A stretch of 64,000 nt of DNA from positions 67,671,966-67,735,965 of the forward strand of contig CM042010.1 of assembly GCA_023525715.1 (NCBI GenBank), written 5' to 3'. The notes under the pieces are model-generated. The model saw nothing but the letters and a program-made list of their open reading frames with translations, did no database searches and was not told the DNA's origin. The stretch is from Cichorium intybus (taxonomy: Eukaryota; Streptophyta; Magnoliopsida; Asterales; Asteraceae). Shown piece by piece: positions 11,877 through 23,485 of this stretch. The stretch's first letter is position 1; every line of letters starts with the position of its first letter. Position numbers and translations under genes: made by a program.

Positions 11877-12378
11877 TTTATATTTTTCTAATGGTAACGG
11901 ACTCTATTTTTGCAAGTATATATATACTAGAAACGAAATTTTATTTTTCATACGGTTGAAAGTATAATACAAACATAAAACAGTAAAAGGTATCGAAAAC
12001 TTTTGTTGCACTAATAGAAGGTAAGGTGGCTGCATTGACTAACTGTTTAAGTATCTACCTGTGATCTATATCTTCAAAAATTTTGTTGATCTTTCCTTGT
12101 ATGGAGGTTATTCCTTCGATGCTTTCATTTATATTTTTCTAATGGTAAGGGACTCTTTTTGCAAGTATATATATACTGGAAACGAAATTTTATTTTTCAT
12201 ACGGTTGAGAGTACAATACAAACATAAAACAGTAAAAGGTATCAAAAACTTTTGTTGTAGTGATATACGGTAAGGAGGCTGCGTTGACTAACTGTTTGAG
12301 TATTTACCTGTGATCTATATCTTCAAAAATTTTGTTGATCTTTCCTTGTATTGAGGTTATTTCTTTGATGGCTTCATT
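11877..12378. repeat. Two-copy ~250-bp tandem duplication
   Basis: Blocks 11877-12127 and 12128-12378 are about 90% or more alike. The second copy contains the 3' end of the coiled-coil ORF (stop at 12304), so the first copy is a duplicated gene tail plus downstream flank. Confidence 0.85.
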
Positions 12379-12630
12379 TATTTGCATTATGATATTGTGT
12401 TTCAGCTGTTGCAAGCCATTTTTCGCAGCCTCTATTGAAGTTGGGTCGACACCTCGGTTGAGAATTTTGATAACTTCTGTGGCTATGTCGTCGTTCTGTG
12501 TTGCGGTGCGTATGAAGTCGTGTGCAGTGCTAAGTTGTTGATATAGTCTATTGATTTCTCTTTTTTGTTTCTCCGTCGCTTCATTTTGATTTCCAATTTG
12601 GTTATTACGCGGATTAGAAGGGGAAGCCAT
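12304..12630 (-). CDS. Small coiled-coil protein carried by the Helitron
   Basis: This is an intact 108-codon frame starting MASPSNPRNNQIGNQNEA. From residue 18 on it is almost wholly helical by composition (KQKREINRLYQQL and later IMQINEAIKEITSIQGKINK), with heptad-spaced hydrophobic residues, so a coiled coil is likely. No zinc, membrane or catalytic motif is seen. I do not recognise a family. It lies downstream of the RPA-like gene in the same orientation. A second open stretch just upstream (12859 to 12665) may be an upstream exon or unrelated. The 3' end including the stop is duplicated in tandem. It could be Helitron cargo, a captured host exon, or a chance frame. Confidence 0.4.
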   Translation of the reverse strand: MASPSNPRNNQIGNQNEATEKQKREINRLYQQLSTAHDFIRTATQNDDIATEVIKILNRGVDPTSIEAAKNGLQQLKHNIIMQINEAIKEITSIQGKINKIFEDIDHR

Positions 12631-13141
12631 GGTGGTAGCAAGTGATTGTAGATGGTTACTGATGTTATTGAAGGCTTTGGTTTGTTGATTCTCTTGTAGA
12701 TGGTCTTGCCTTATACGCGAAAGTGTTTGTAACCGAGATTTTGAAATTAGGAATCATTTCTTCCATTTTTTTTGTTTTTTCTGGACGGCATGTGATACCT
12801 GCACATGTGTTGTTGTATTGTTTGTCATCTTGTGTTTTGTAAGTTTGCAAAGGCTGCATGTGAAGCTTTTTTATATAATTATTTTTTAGTGCAAACTTTT
12901 TATATAAATAGTGGTTTTATGTGAAATTTGATGCTCGATTTCCAAAAGACTATATATGTTTTGTATATTGGAATTTTGTGAAGTTTGACGCACCGTATAT
13001 ACTGGGATGATAGGTACATATGTTACAGATAGTTAGCATTTCCGTTACAAAATATTTGTATCTGTTAACCGAACATACATATTTTAAAGCTATAGTCCTG
13101 TCAGATCATTCATTAAGTACTTGCTTCATTACGTGGTACGA

Positions 13142-15378
13142 CTACGCTTCATCTTCATTTTGGGAATCAGATTGCTTCTTTTTCTTGGGGTTGTCTTTTG
13201 TGAAAATGATCCAGAATTAGAATTTATTGTATCGAATTATGTATTCTGAATGAGTAGATATTAGTTACCTTTAGAGTCATACTGAAGACGCTTAACAGGA
13301 CCGCGTTTTGAATTATCAGAAGATTGCGTTTGTTTCTTGGTTGCTTCTTGTTGGGTTGTCGGTGTATAAGCTGTGGGAGGAGGTGTTAAATTTGAAGTTG
13401 TAATTGTCGCCATTTCCATTGTTGGTGGGGGTGTAGTATGTTGAATGGAAGTGGTTAACAATGGAGTGGGATTTTGAATCAGATTATCTAAGTTTGAGAT
13501 TTCGATGGCATCGACTACAGCAAATCCAATTTTTTGGGGAACTGAACATTTTGTCATTTCAATCAAAAGACTTTGGGGTCTTCCTATCACTTCTTCAATC
13601 GGTGGAGGCATGGTAAATTGGTTTTCATATCCTTTTTCAATAACCAACTTTTCACAAGTGCATCCAACCATTCTTTCTACAAAGGCATTTGTAGCAATGG
13701 CAGTCATGATGCTGGTATCATCAATAATATTTGCTGAAAAACTGTAGCTATTTTGTGAAATAAGAAAAAAAAAACAAGTTATATTTTGCATATTGTATTT
13801 CATGAAGTCCATATAAATGCAGGAACTTACTAAATCTTTGGCGGATTGACTTGTCCATCGCTAACGCAAAACCAAATACCTCCTTGTTTTGCAACTCGTT
13901 CGTTGCATTTTTGACATGTTTCTGTGTACCACGAATCAAAAATTCTATAGCTCTCTATGGCTGATTTGGTGAGGAATTTCTTAGCCTGCAACGTATAATT
14001 AGTTTTGTTTTAACAGCAATGTACTTTAATTTTTTATTTGTAATATTAATATATTTTTATTTTTCTATTTATATACTTACCAATTTTTATCCGTTACATA
14101 CTATTCTTATCTAGTGAAAAAATTATAATATAATAGTATTGTTTTTTATCCATGATTCAGATGGGCAGATACTCATATAGGTAGTGCACTTACAATCAGC
14201 TCAGAGTGTTCTTTAGTTAGAAGGTCGGCTATAGTGATTGTGGTGTACGGTAAGGTGATAGCACCGGAGGAGCTCGCTTTGGAACTGCAGTACATTTACA
14301 AATTCAGAATTCAATGAATATATAATGTATTTGCTAAAGTGTGACTCATACCTTTGAAGATCAAGAATTCCTGGTGCAAGAGTTGGATTGACAATAACAT
14401 AAGTAGCGTTTGTAGAAGCTAATTTCAATCTTCCTGTTTCAGTAAATGTTATCGATATAAATGATGGAATGTTATCGTAATGTTAAACATAAAAGTTAGA
14501 CAGTAAAGAGTAACCATACATCCATAGGCTATGACTTTGATATTAGTAACTGCTATTGTAGTACCTATAACTGTATTCAATAACTGTTGGTGATTGACTC
14601 TATGCTTGGATCGGTAACAGTCTTTCCAAAGTGTAGTGACAATTTCCTATCCACTGGTATACGTTGTCAAGTGTAATAGTCTGAGGAATGAACATTGAAA
14701 CGTTAGACAATGTAATTAGGGTGTTATGTTACTTACTCTTTTCCTACTAATGTTAAGTATATTAATCGATCGCCTTCGTTCTTTTTCCCAGATTCATAGG
14801 ATTTAAAGAATCCCACATAGTCTGCAGCACAAAAATACAGCAAAGCAATTCTAGTATTAAACTGTGACATTATCAAAAGTATAAAGTTTTAGCTGGAAAG
14901 AAACCTGGGAAGTAATATGGACTTGCTAACAGACTATGTAATTCTTCGATGGTTGCTGGGTGGTACCATTCTTTCGGTATGTCTGGAACATCTATTAATT
15001 TGTCAATTTTGGATGCCTGCCCGACATTAATATGAAACTGTTTTTTTAGCATTTTCCTGTGGATTTCTGTGTTGGAGCAAGTATAATTCTGGATGGCATA
15101 GCAACGTAAAATCTGAAGATTTGATTCTCCAAATGCTTGATTTGTTTTCTTGGCAAGTATATGGATGGCATAGCCATGTTGCGTATAAACAGTTGTGATC
15201 AGAAAAATTAAAGTTATAGAATACTTGTTGGTGTAAAATATATTAAAGATCTTACCTTTTCATCTACTACTAAAAACCATGTTTCGTGTGCTCGAAAATG
15301 AGGAACCCATTTCGGAAGTACGCGTATTTCTAACCTACGTGCTGGACAGCCACTAAAAAGTTTAGAAATTCCTACCAT
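13142..15378 (-). pseudogene. RPA70-like single-strand DNA-binding protein, Helitron partner gene
   Basis: Nine exon blocks on the minus strand read as a replication protein A large-subunit relative: 15378-15256, 15223-14905, 14821-14737, 14680-14515, 14433-14352, 14284-14194, 13985-13831, 13747-13269 and 13194-13142. Most joins use GT...AG and keep frame. Block 1 (SGCPARRLEIRVLPKWVPHF) starts an OB-fold of the DUF223 type. Block 7 has a C-x2-C zinc ribbon (ETCQKCNERVAKQGGIWFC), and block 8 continues the C-terminal OB-fold (YSFSANIIDDTS). The last block is a basic KKKK tail. RPA would coat single strands during rolling-circle transposition. Lesions are a TAG at 14649-14647, and the 14515/14433 join is out of frame with the best sites. 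Otherwise this gene is better preserved than Rep/helicase. Confidence 0.8.
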
Positions 15379-17713
15379 CCCTGTAAATCTGCAAAGAAAA
15401 ATAAATTATAGATTTGTATGTCACTAAAATTTTATGTACAAAGCATATTTTCTCTCCTTATGAACCTCAACATTTTCAATAAGTGTTAGAAGATCTTCAA
15501 ATACTATATTTGTGGTGGTGTTTGATAGATGACCATCAGAATTTTGAAGGTGAATCTTTATAGAATCGGGCGATGTTTCTCTTGAAAGTGCAACATAAAG
15601 TTGACCGTGCGTAAAAACAGCCTGTGGCAAATACACCCCGATTTTTTCCAATGATTGCCCTGACTTTTATTGATAGTCATTGTGTAGCATACTTTGCATG
15701 GAAACTGTATTCTGATGAAGATAAAAGGCAATTCTTCATCTTTATGAATGAGCTTGAATCTAGGAATGTAGACACATTTGCCTATGGATGTTCCTGTCAT
15801 GATACAAGCTTCTATAACGAAAGGAAGAACTTGGGTGACAATAAGTATTGTGCCATTACAAAGCCCATTTGCAGGATCCATGTTCCTTAATAAGAGGATG
15901 GGTGTATGTTTTTTAAGTACCAATTCGTGTAATGGAAGACCCGGAAACGACAATTGATTTAAGTATTCTTCTGGATAAAGTAGATCAAGATCAATAGATT
16001 TATCCGTAAATGGGGTAACTATATCAGTACTGTGATAAACTCTTAAAGATCCGATGTTCATATTTAATACCATAGCGTTAATTTGGTTTGTAGTTTCATT
16101 TTCTGGGCATACAATTGCTCTGTTGCACAAATTTGAAGATGTGGGGTTTATGAGAATGTCGGATCCGTATACAAAATCGATGAGATCCTTGATGCAATTT
16201 TTCGGCTCGGTAATCAGCATATGTGGAGGAATATCAATAACAGAAACACTTTGTGGTTTTTTCGGATCTGGTGTTCCAAGTCGACCATTACCAATGTCTA
16301 GAAGCCATGATGCAACTCTGCACATCGCTGAATTTCGATTGCATTACCATTATTTGATAACAGACGCATGTTAGAAGACAATCTATAAACGGAAAAAAGT
16401 GGCCATAGAAAAGAATTAGGTAAAGTAGAAGCAATGATTTGCGGATCCGAATTTTTCCTTTTAACCGGAAGCGTCTGTCTAAAATCTCCTCCTAAAAGAA
16501 TGGATATGCCTCCAAAAGGAATACCAGGTTTCTCTAATATATATTGGAAGGATCTATCGACTATTTCAAAACAAAACCGATCGGTCATGGTAGCTTCGTC
16601 CCAAATTATTATGGTTGTCAGCTTCAAGAGTTCTGCAAGTTGAGATTTTTTTTAATATTGCATATAGAAGTGGTGGATACATCTACAGGTATATTAAACC
16701 TGGAATGTGATGTCCGACCAGAAGGTAATAGAAGAGCAACAATACCAGAAGCTGCCACAACCAAAGCGATCTTCCGATGGATCTAAAATAAGCAAGTACC
16801 ATAGACCACAAAAATGTCTTACATGTTCCTCTGTGTCCATATACAAATAACAATGATTGAACACCGTTATCGGCATATTGACGTATGCGGTTATAAACAA
16901 CCAACTGATCAGAATTTAATCTAGAAAACATCTGTTCATGGTATTGATGTAAAGCCTCTTTATCGTACCCGGTTTCTTATAAAAGTAATCTATTTTCAAG
17001 AACTACACAAACATTAGAAGACGGAATTGGTAGTTGAAAATCAGAAAGGCTTTTCGATGGTATACAACCATTAAGATGTTTTTCAAGTTCCAAAAGTACT
17101 TGTTGCTGAATAGTGTCATATGGAACGGAATCATTTGTGGAGGACGAAACCGAATGGAATCAATATCGTACATCATCGCTCATCTTTGACCATGTATATT
17201 CCCACATCTGCAATGGATTGGAGATGTCACAAAACAACAATAGATGACAGAATAATCTCCGAAGCTGCGAACAGGAAGCCCATGACGAAGCATCATCAAA
17301 AGTGGATTTCCATTCTCTATCATCTCCGATTAATCCTAGCGCCTCGCACGCGAGACGAAAAGATGGATATACAATTCCGTTTACCTTTCTTATATCAGAG
17401 AGTGTTTTGCAACCACTTTGATGGCATAACATCATCCGCAAGTAAAAAACCTCACCACAAGTTGGATGAATATATGCGAGTCGACAAGCAGGCGGCTGTT
17501 TCTTTGAAGTTCTAGGCAACTACTTGCTTAAACTAAGATCCCATTTAAAAGGTTTGGAATATTCATAATATTTGAGGTTCCTACCGATAATATCGTGTCG
17601 ATTGCTGAGTAGCCAACCAGTAAGCATAGTCTTCCTGAACGTTGGATTTCTAACAACAGATTGGATATTAGCATTATCCCTAAACGTAGTATTCTGCATA
17701 TTTTCTAGATGAA

Positions 17714-18018
17714 TAGCAAAAATTTGAACTGATGGAAACCGTTCATGAATAGAAAAGTTGAAAAGTCGCCACGCAGCCTCATGTGGACATATGAATCGAC
17801 CATCGACAAAATTTTTAATTTCATCTATTGCAACTGTATCAGTTGCGGAAGCGGATTCAGAACTGTGAATACCAAAACTAACACGTTCGACAAAATTTGA
17901 ACTGATGGAAACCGTTCATGAATAGAAAAGTTGAAAAGTCGCCACGCAGCCTCATGTGGACATATGAGTTGCGGAAGCGGATTCAGAACTATGAATACCA
18001 AAACTAACACGTTCGACA
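17714..18018 (-). repeat. Imperfect tandem duplication inside RepHel
   Basis: Two words are each present twice: 'aatttgaactgatggaaacc' blocks at 17714 and 17896, and 'gttgcggaagcggattcaga' blocks at 17842 and 17968. The unit is about 182 bp, and part (about 54 bp) is missing from the second copy. It disrupts the frame between Rep and helicase. Confidence 0.85.
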
Positions 18019-18487
18019 CCTTTAGAAATGTACTTGAAAAGATACTTGATGAGCATATTCCACCCGCAATATTCAACATTGATATGTGCATTAATTTTCC
18101 TGCATAAACGTCTGTTATATGGAACCACGAACCCATTGTCAACTCGTATCCCATTGTTAAGAGTATGAAATGCGGAGCTGTTCCTCTTGTAATGTACATA
18201 CCCTTGTTTATCAAAAAAAGTATAAGTATTGAGGGGTTTTGGAAATGACTTACTACACTTACCGCCTTTCATACAAACGAAATTAGGATTCACTGAACCG
18301 CAAGGTCCGTGAATCATACAAGTAGTAATTATTTTGTACAGCATCGGATCAGTAGCTGGATTTGGAAGCTCATCAGATATATACTCATCAACATCGATAG
18401 GATTCCTAATGAGCGAAGAAGATGACACCTACAGCAACGTATGGCAATGAGGCAATCCTCTTTTGTGGAATTCTATGGTATATAGAT

Positions 18488-20632
18488 CTGCATTACAAAA
18501 ACAACCAATTAGAAAATCCAACACATGCGATCTAAAATAAAATTGTAATTCGAGGAATATCACAAGTAAATATAACAGAATTTGACACCGTGTTAATGAT
18601 AAAGGAGAAATGCAAAAAACGGTAGGCAACTTTAAGTTATCCTATGTGTATTTTTTAAATTAAGTTAAAGGCAACAAATAGCAACCTACTTTAAATCATT
18701 TTCTGACAAATTAGAACTTGAGACCGTGTTAATGATAGAGGAGAAATGCAAAAAACAGTGGGCAAGTTTAAGTTATTTATGTATATTTTTCATACTAAAC
18801 TAAACACAACAAATAGCAACCTACTTTAAATCATTTCGTGACAGACAAAAGACGTCAATTTCTATGCAGGCTTTGAACGGTTGAATAAACGAAAATCTCA
18901 CATGGGAACGACACAGAAAGTACAGGAAAGGTATTATATTGAAATTATTTAACAAATATTTCTTTTGTTATGTAAACATTTTACTTCCAAATTTATAGTA
19001 AAGTACAAGAATTTTTTCCAAATTTGATTTAAAGTAATAAATACCAACGTACTTTGAATCCTCTATATATTATGACGTATCCTACTTTCATTTACTCCCA
19101 CTACATCATTGTAGCATAATTTTCCTTTTGAGACAAGACATTTTTATCTAAATAACTCTATTGATAACATCATTGTATCGCCAACCTAAAAATGCAATAA
19201 ATAGCAATTTACTTCGATTCATACACATACTATAAAAAGTTTATTTCATTTCATAGTGGAATGATATTGTAATTCTATTTGTACTTCTTATCAATACAAT
19301 GTGAAGCATTGCACTTTAACTTTCAGGAAAAATAAAAAAATTTCAATTTAATCTCATTTATATATGTATAACAACATGTTGGTTTTATCTAATAGTATAT
19401 CAATAGTGCACTTTCGTTTCTGGTTGTTATAGTAAAGAAAAAGTCCGTTTTAATCCCCTTACATCATTATAGTATGAGTTTCCTTTCAAATAAGACATTG
19501 TCAACTTAAAAAAATGCAAAAAAGAGCAACTTACTCTGGTTGAAACACATACTATAGAATGTTGATTTCATTTGATAGCGAGATTTAATAAGTGCACCAT
19601 TGTAGTTTCACTTTCATGAAAACTAAAAAAACTTCAATTTAATCTCATTTATATATGTATTATAGCATATTGGTTTTATCTAACAATGTAAGAACAGTGC
19701 AATTTCATTTATAGTTGTTAGAGTAAAGAAAAAGTCTCTTACTTTAAGCAATTTCAATTAACTTCAGACTATTAGGCCAAAGAAAACCAAAATAAATTAT
19801 TTTAAAACAGCCCCAAATCTTCTAATTGTTGTCTAAATTACCGATGCTTAATTAAAAATGTATGACAATAAAGTAAAATTGTTTTCTAAAAGTTTACAGC
19901 ATAGAAGTTCGCATAACCACAATAAGCAACTACAGAAAGAAAAATATAAAAAAGAAGCAAAACAAAGTTTAAATAAAATTAGTTACAAAATTTAATCTCA
20001 TTTATACATGTATAACAGCATGCTGGTTTTATCTAATAGTATAACAACAGTGCACTTTCGTTTCTGGTTGTTATAGTAAAGAAAAAGTCTGTTTTAATCC
20101 CCTTACATCATTATGGTATGAGTTTCCTTTTTCAGATAAGACACTGTCAAGTTAAAAAAATGCAATAAAGAGCAATTTACTTTTGTTGAAACACATACTA
20201 TAGAATGTTGATTTCATTTGATAGTGAGATTTAATAAGTGCATCACTGTAGTTTCACTTTCATGAAAACTAAAAAAACTTCAATTTAATCTCATTTATAT
20301 ATGTATTATAGCATATTGGTTTTATCTAACAGTGTAAGAACCGTGCAATTTCATTTATAGTTGTTACAGTAAAGGAAAAGTCTCTTACTTTAAGCAATTT
20401 CAATTAACTTCAGACTATTAGGCCAAAGAAAACCAAAGTAAATTGTTTTAAAACAGCCCCAAATCTTCTAATTGTTGTCTAAATTACGGACCCTTAATTA
20501 AAAATGTATGACAATAAAGTAAAATTGTTTTCTAAAAGTTTACAGCATAGAAGTTTGCATAACCAAAATAAGCAACTAGAGAAAGAAACATATAAAAAAG
20601 AAGCAAAACAAAGGTTAAATAAAATTACTTAC
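18488..20632 (-). other. Large intron in the Helitron Rep domain
   Basis: On the minus strand the donor GCTT|GTAAGTAA (20632) and acceptor TTTTGTAATGCAG|AT (18488) join ...GDMSA to YLYTIEFHKRG in frame. They thereby reunite the Rep N part with the HUH motif. The intron is AT-rich and holds a 645-bp tandem duplication that includes a copy of the donor region. Confidence 0.75.
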
Positions 20633-20635
20633 AAG
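19347..20635. repeat. Two-copy ~645-bp tandem duplication in the Rep intron
   Basis: Blocks 19347-19990 and 19991-20635 are similar throughout, about 95% by eye. The left copy ends in agttacaa where the right copy has acttacaa, the true splice donor on the minus strand. So the donor was duplicated and one copy lost its GT consensus context. Confidence 0.85.
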
Positions 20636-22596
20636 CAGACATGTCTCCAAAAGGTTATCTGTCTTGAGAAACATAATAAACTCAGCGACCTTCATTTGGA
20701 AGATCCTAGCAATGATATCTGGACGGTGTTGAGCGCACCTAATATCATTCCGTGCCATATATCTAACAATTTCTGACCACTTAACATTGCATGTAAAAGT
20801 AATAAAATATTATGGATTGCCATAAACTCTACAGATAGCAAGCGCGTCCTGATAGTGTTTATACATATAACACGGGCCACCAATGAAAGATGCAGGTAAA
20901 AAGAACCGTTTTCCAATAAGTCCAGCGTCCGAATCTCCTTGCAAAATAGCATCATGTACCCCACTTACATGCTCACATCGTAAATTGTTCTGATTATTAC
21001 GGATATAATCGAGACGGCTTTCTTCAACACAAAGATAAGCATCAATCAGAAACTGTTGAAACAATCGACCGCACTGCAATAGCAACGTATATATACCACT
21101 ACGACCATGAATCAAATATCTATAGTACATGTTTAATGTGATTGGTTTCGAAGTAACGGTAGTAGCAGAATGCAACTTAAATCTCGTAGACCAACCCTTT
21201 TCACAATATGGAAACAACAACGGATACTGTAAGGGCATATAAGAATAATGTAATTTGCTAATCCTCGTTGGCTGCCCTCCCCGATAATGAACGATAATAT
21301 CATAAGTGGATGCATTTGGATCATCGACTGTCACAATAGCACCTAAAGCATTCCCATACGGACGACCATACCGAACATCAGGAACATTATTGTATAACCG
21401 TACAACATAATTATCCAAATTTTGTTCTCGAGCCACACATAATGCATTTCTAAACACCCGCACATACTCATTAATCCCATTCAAAACTAAAGACAGTCCC
21501 ACAACAATGTCTGCATGTAAAGCCAACCCACCATCCCCAAAAATCCGCAAACGATTACTAACTTCGTTCTCCGTATCGTATACATATAGCTGCGAAAACC
21601 GAGGCGGATCCGATCATTGTGGACAAAAAGACCCAATTCGGTAACAAATTTGACCGGAAACCTTAAAAGTATATGGACCAATACCACGGTTAACTGTTTC
21701 ATCAATTTTTGCCCCAAAAGAGGTCATCGAAAACATTGAATTGTTATCCCTAATATTATCCATATAGTGTTTATTCTGAAGCAAATCCAAAATATAAGAT
21801 GGAGACATTAAGGATTTAGGCAACACAATAGCTCCCTGACGATAATAATGGTTATAACCAAGATTATTGCGGGTAGAACCTCCAATACTTCTCTCACTCC
21901 ACCAAAATTCTGCTTTACAATAGAAGCAAACCCAAACACAATCGCCATGATCGTGGTACACAGGTAGAGGTCTATGAACAACAGAAGCAGCAAGAGCAGA
22001 GGATTGTGGAGCCTCAATTAACCCACCAACAACAGAAACAGTCGAAAGAGATGATTCTCCGATCTCAAAACCTCCAACCATAGAAGATTCCATAGAAAAA
22101 CAGAACACCGAAAACCTAAAGAAATAACAAACAAAGTCACCAAAAAGGAAACACTAAATACCTGCAATCTAACTGAAGATACGAGGAATCACAGACAACA
22201 AATTAGAATCGGTCAGCTATCGGAAGTAGAAACCCAGAAAGAAAACCTGAGAGCAAAGTCATGTAAGAAGAATGCAAAAAAAAAAGCGGGATGAAGAAAC
22301 GAAAGACATTAAAAGAAGTTGAACACGTGTAAATAAACGACACCAAAGCTAACCTGGGGATCCATATTTTATTGGACATCGATTGGGTCCAATGAAGTAA
22401 TTGACATTTCATTCCAAGATCAAAGAAGGAAAGCTACGATGAGTTAAAGTGAAACGGACAATTGGAGGACGAAAAGTGGCAAATCCCAAAAGAAACCAAT
22501 AAATACAAACCACTACCAAAAAGACCACCCCCGATTCCCCCCCACCCCCAACAAACATTCTAGAAAAAAGTTTATTTTTAATATATAAAGTAATAT

Positions 22597-22598
22597 GA
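22597..22598 (-). other. Candidate 5' terminus of the Helitron
   Basis: On the minus strand TC begins at 22598, preceded by an A and followed by an AT-rich lead. It lies about 490 bp upstream of the Rep ATG. The position is plausible, but it is unproven without other family members. Confidence 0.45.
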
Positions 22599-23215
22599 TC
22601 TATGGAAAACTAGGGGGCAACATCATGACATTGTTACAGGATTTGTAAATAAAATTTATAAAACAAAAAAATATTAAAAATACAAAAATGTTAAGAAAAA
22701 CATGAAAACGTTCAAGGGAAGAGGTATATTAATAAATTATCATGGTAAGGTTTTAAACATATAGAATTGAATAAGTAAAAAACTATTAAATAAATAGATT
22801 GAATTTGAAATATCTAAAAATTTCTAGCCTAATGGTAAGTTTTGTATCGTGTGAAAATTAACGGTTACCTTCTCGCACATTGCAGTGAAAACATTATAAA
22901 GGATTACAGTGATATAATAATCTCGAAATCTGAAGATAATAATTTATGTATGTGCAATTCACAAAATATAATTTGAAATAAAATTTGTAAAAACAAGCGA
23001 ATCTATAAAAATGGACAAAAATAATTATTTAAAAATGAAAAAGTCTGTAAAATATATGCATTAATACAATGATGTAAAAAAAGTTATAAAAGTTTTTGTA
23101 TGTAAGAAAATAATTTTGTAGAACTGTTTTATTAAAAAAATTGTAAAAAATATGTAAAAGATGTAATCCTTTTGTTTTGCCATTTTTGTAATCTTTCTGT
23201 TGGGAACAAAAAGAG
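22599..23215. other. AT-rich intergenic DNA
   Basis: This is very A-rich sequence with many short 'aaaaatgt' words. I find no gene, repeat unit or element end. Confidence 0.6.
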
Positions 23216-23485
23216 ATGGATATCGACATCAAGTTTTCGTTCACGGAGTTTTCGGTCTAGGATGTTCAGCCCGTTACGCACACAATATGCGAGATAATGA
23301 GCATGCATATGCAACTCAAAATGGTGCTTATACGGGAGGAGTTTGATGCCAACATGAACCACATTGAAGCCAATAATGCTCAACTGATGGCTGAGCTGCA
23401 AAGGATCCTGAAAATACTTAAGCCCATACTGTGGGGTGGGTTAGTGTGCGTTGTAGGTGTTGGGGTTGATTATGGGTTCTTCTAG
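23216..23485 (+). pseudogene. Small coiled-coil/hydrophobic-tail ORF, one in-frame stop
   Basis: A frame from ATG 23216 has a TAG at 23258-23260 and then stays open to 23485. The open part reads FDANMNHIEANNAQLMAELQ, a likely short coiled coil, and ends in a hydrophobic tail (ILWGGLVCVVGVGVDYGFF). I do not recognise it. The coiled-coil plus C-terminal hydrophobic plan resembles the last two-thirds of the GRF protein at 55126, so it may be a decayed relative that lost its finger. It could also be chance. Confidence 0.3.

Larger units (their letters stand above)
15424..22108 (-). pseudogene. Helitron Rep/PIF1-helicase (RepHel), broken
   Basis: This gene would nick and unwind DNA for rolling-circle transposition. 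From the N-terminus on the minus strand there is a Cys-rich stretch (CVWVCFYCKAEFWWSER, about 21960), then the Helitron N domain (NMYYRYLIHGRSGIYTLLLQ to ASFIGGPCYMYKHYQDALAI, 21130-20830). The HUH motif GLPHCHTLL is at about 18440 and a two-Tyr segment KYLFKYISKG at about 18030. The helicase has Walker A GHRGTCKTF (about 16830; the usual GTGKT is altered to GTCKT), Walker B IIIWDEA (about 16605), GGDFRQTLPV (about 16470) and a C-terminal HGQLYVALSRETSP (about 15590). Lesions include stops at 21614-21616, 20810-20812 and 18429-18431, a one-base shift near 15650, and an internal duplication at 17714-18018. A 2.1-kb intron splits the Rep domain just before HUH. Confidence 0.92.
11880..22598 (-). 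mobile_element. Autonomous-type Helitron (decayed), minus strand
   Basis: The element is defined by its genes on the minus strand: a Rep/helicase (22108 to 15424), an RPA-like ssDNA-binding gene (15378 to 13142) and a small coiled-coil ORF (12630 to 12304). A plausible 5' end is at 22598, where the minus strand reads A|TCATATTACTTTATATATTA, followed by 'aaaaataaac'. That is a TC start with a host A before it and an AT-rich lead-in, as in plant Helitrons. The 3' CTRR end is not found, so the left limit is approximate. Helitrons move by rolling-circle replication and leave no target duplication. Stops and frameshifts in Rep/helicase mean this copy is not autonomous. Confidence 0.85.

Noticed and set aside
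11905..11930. Helitron 3' end with CTAG on the minus strand
   Set aside because: The preceding sequence forms only a weak 4-bp stem, and the duplicated copy 250 bp away has CCAG, so the call is not supported.
12061..12273. 70-codon plus-strand frame
   Set aside because: It lies across the 250-bp tandem duplication and antisense to the coiled-coil gene tail, with no motif.
22203..22412. 69-codon frame upstream of Helitron Rep
   Set aside because: It falls in the Helitron 5' leader, has no motif, and is not needed to explain the Rep start at 22108.
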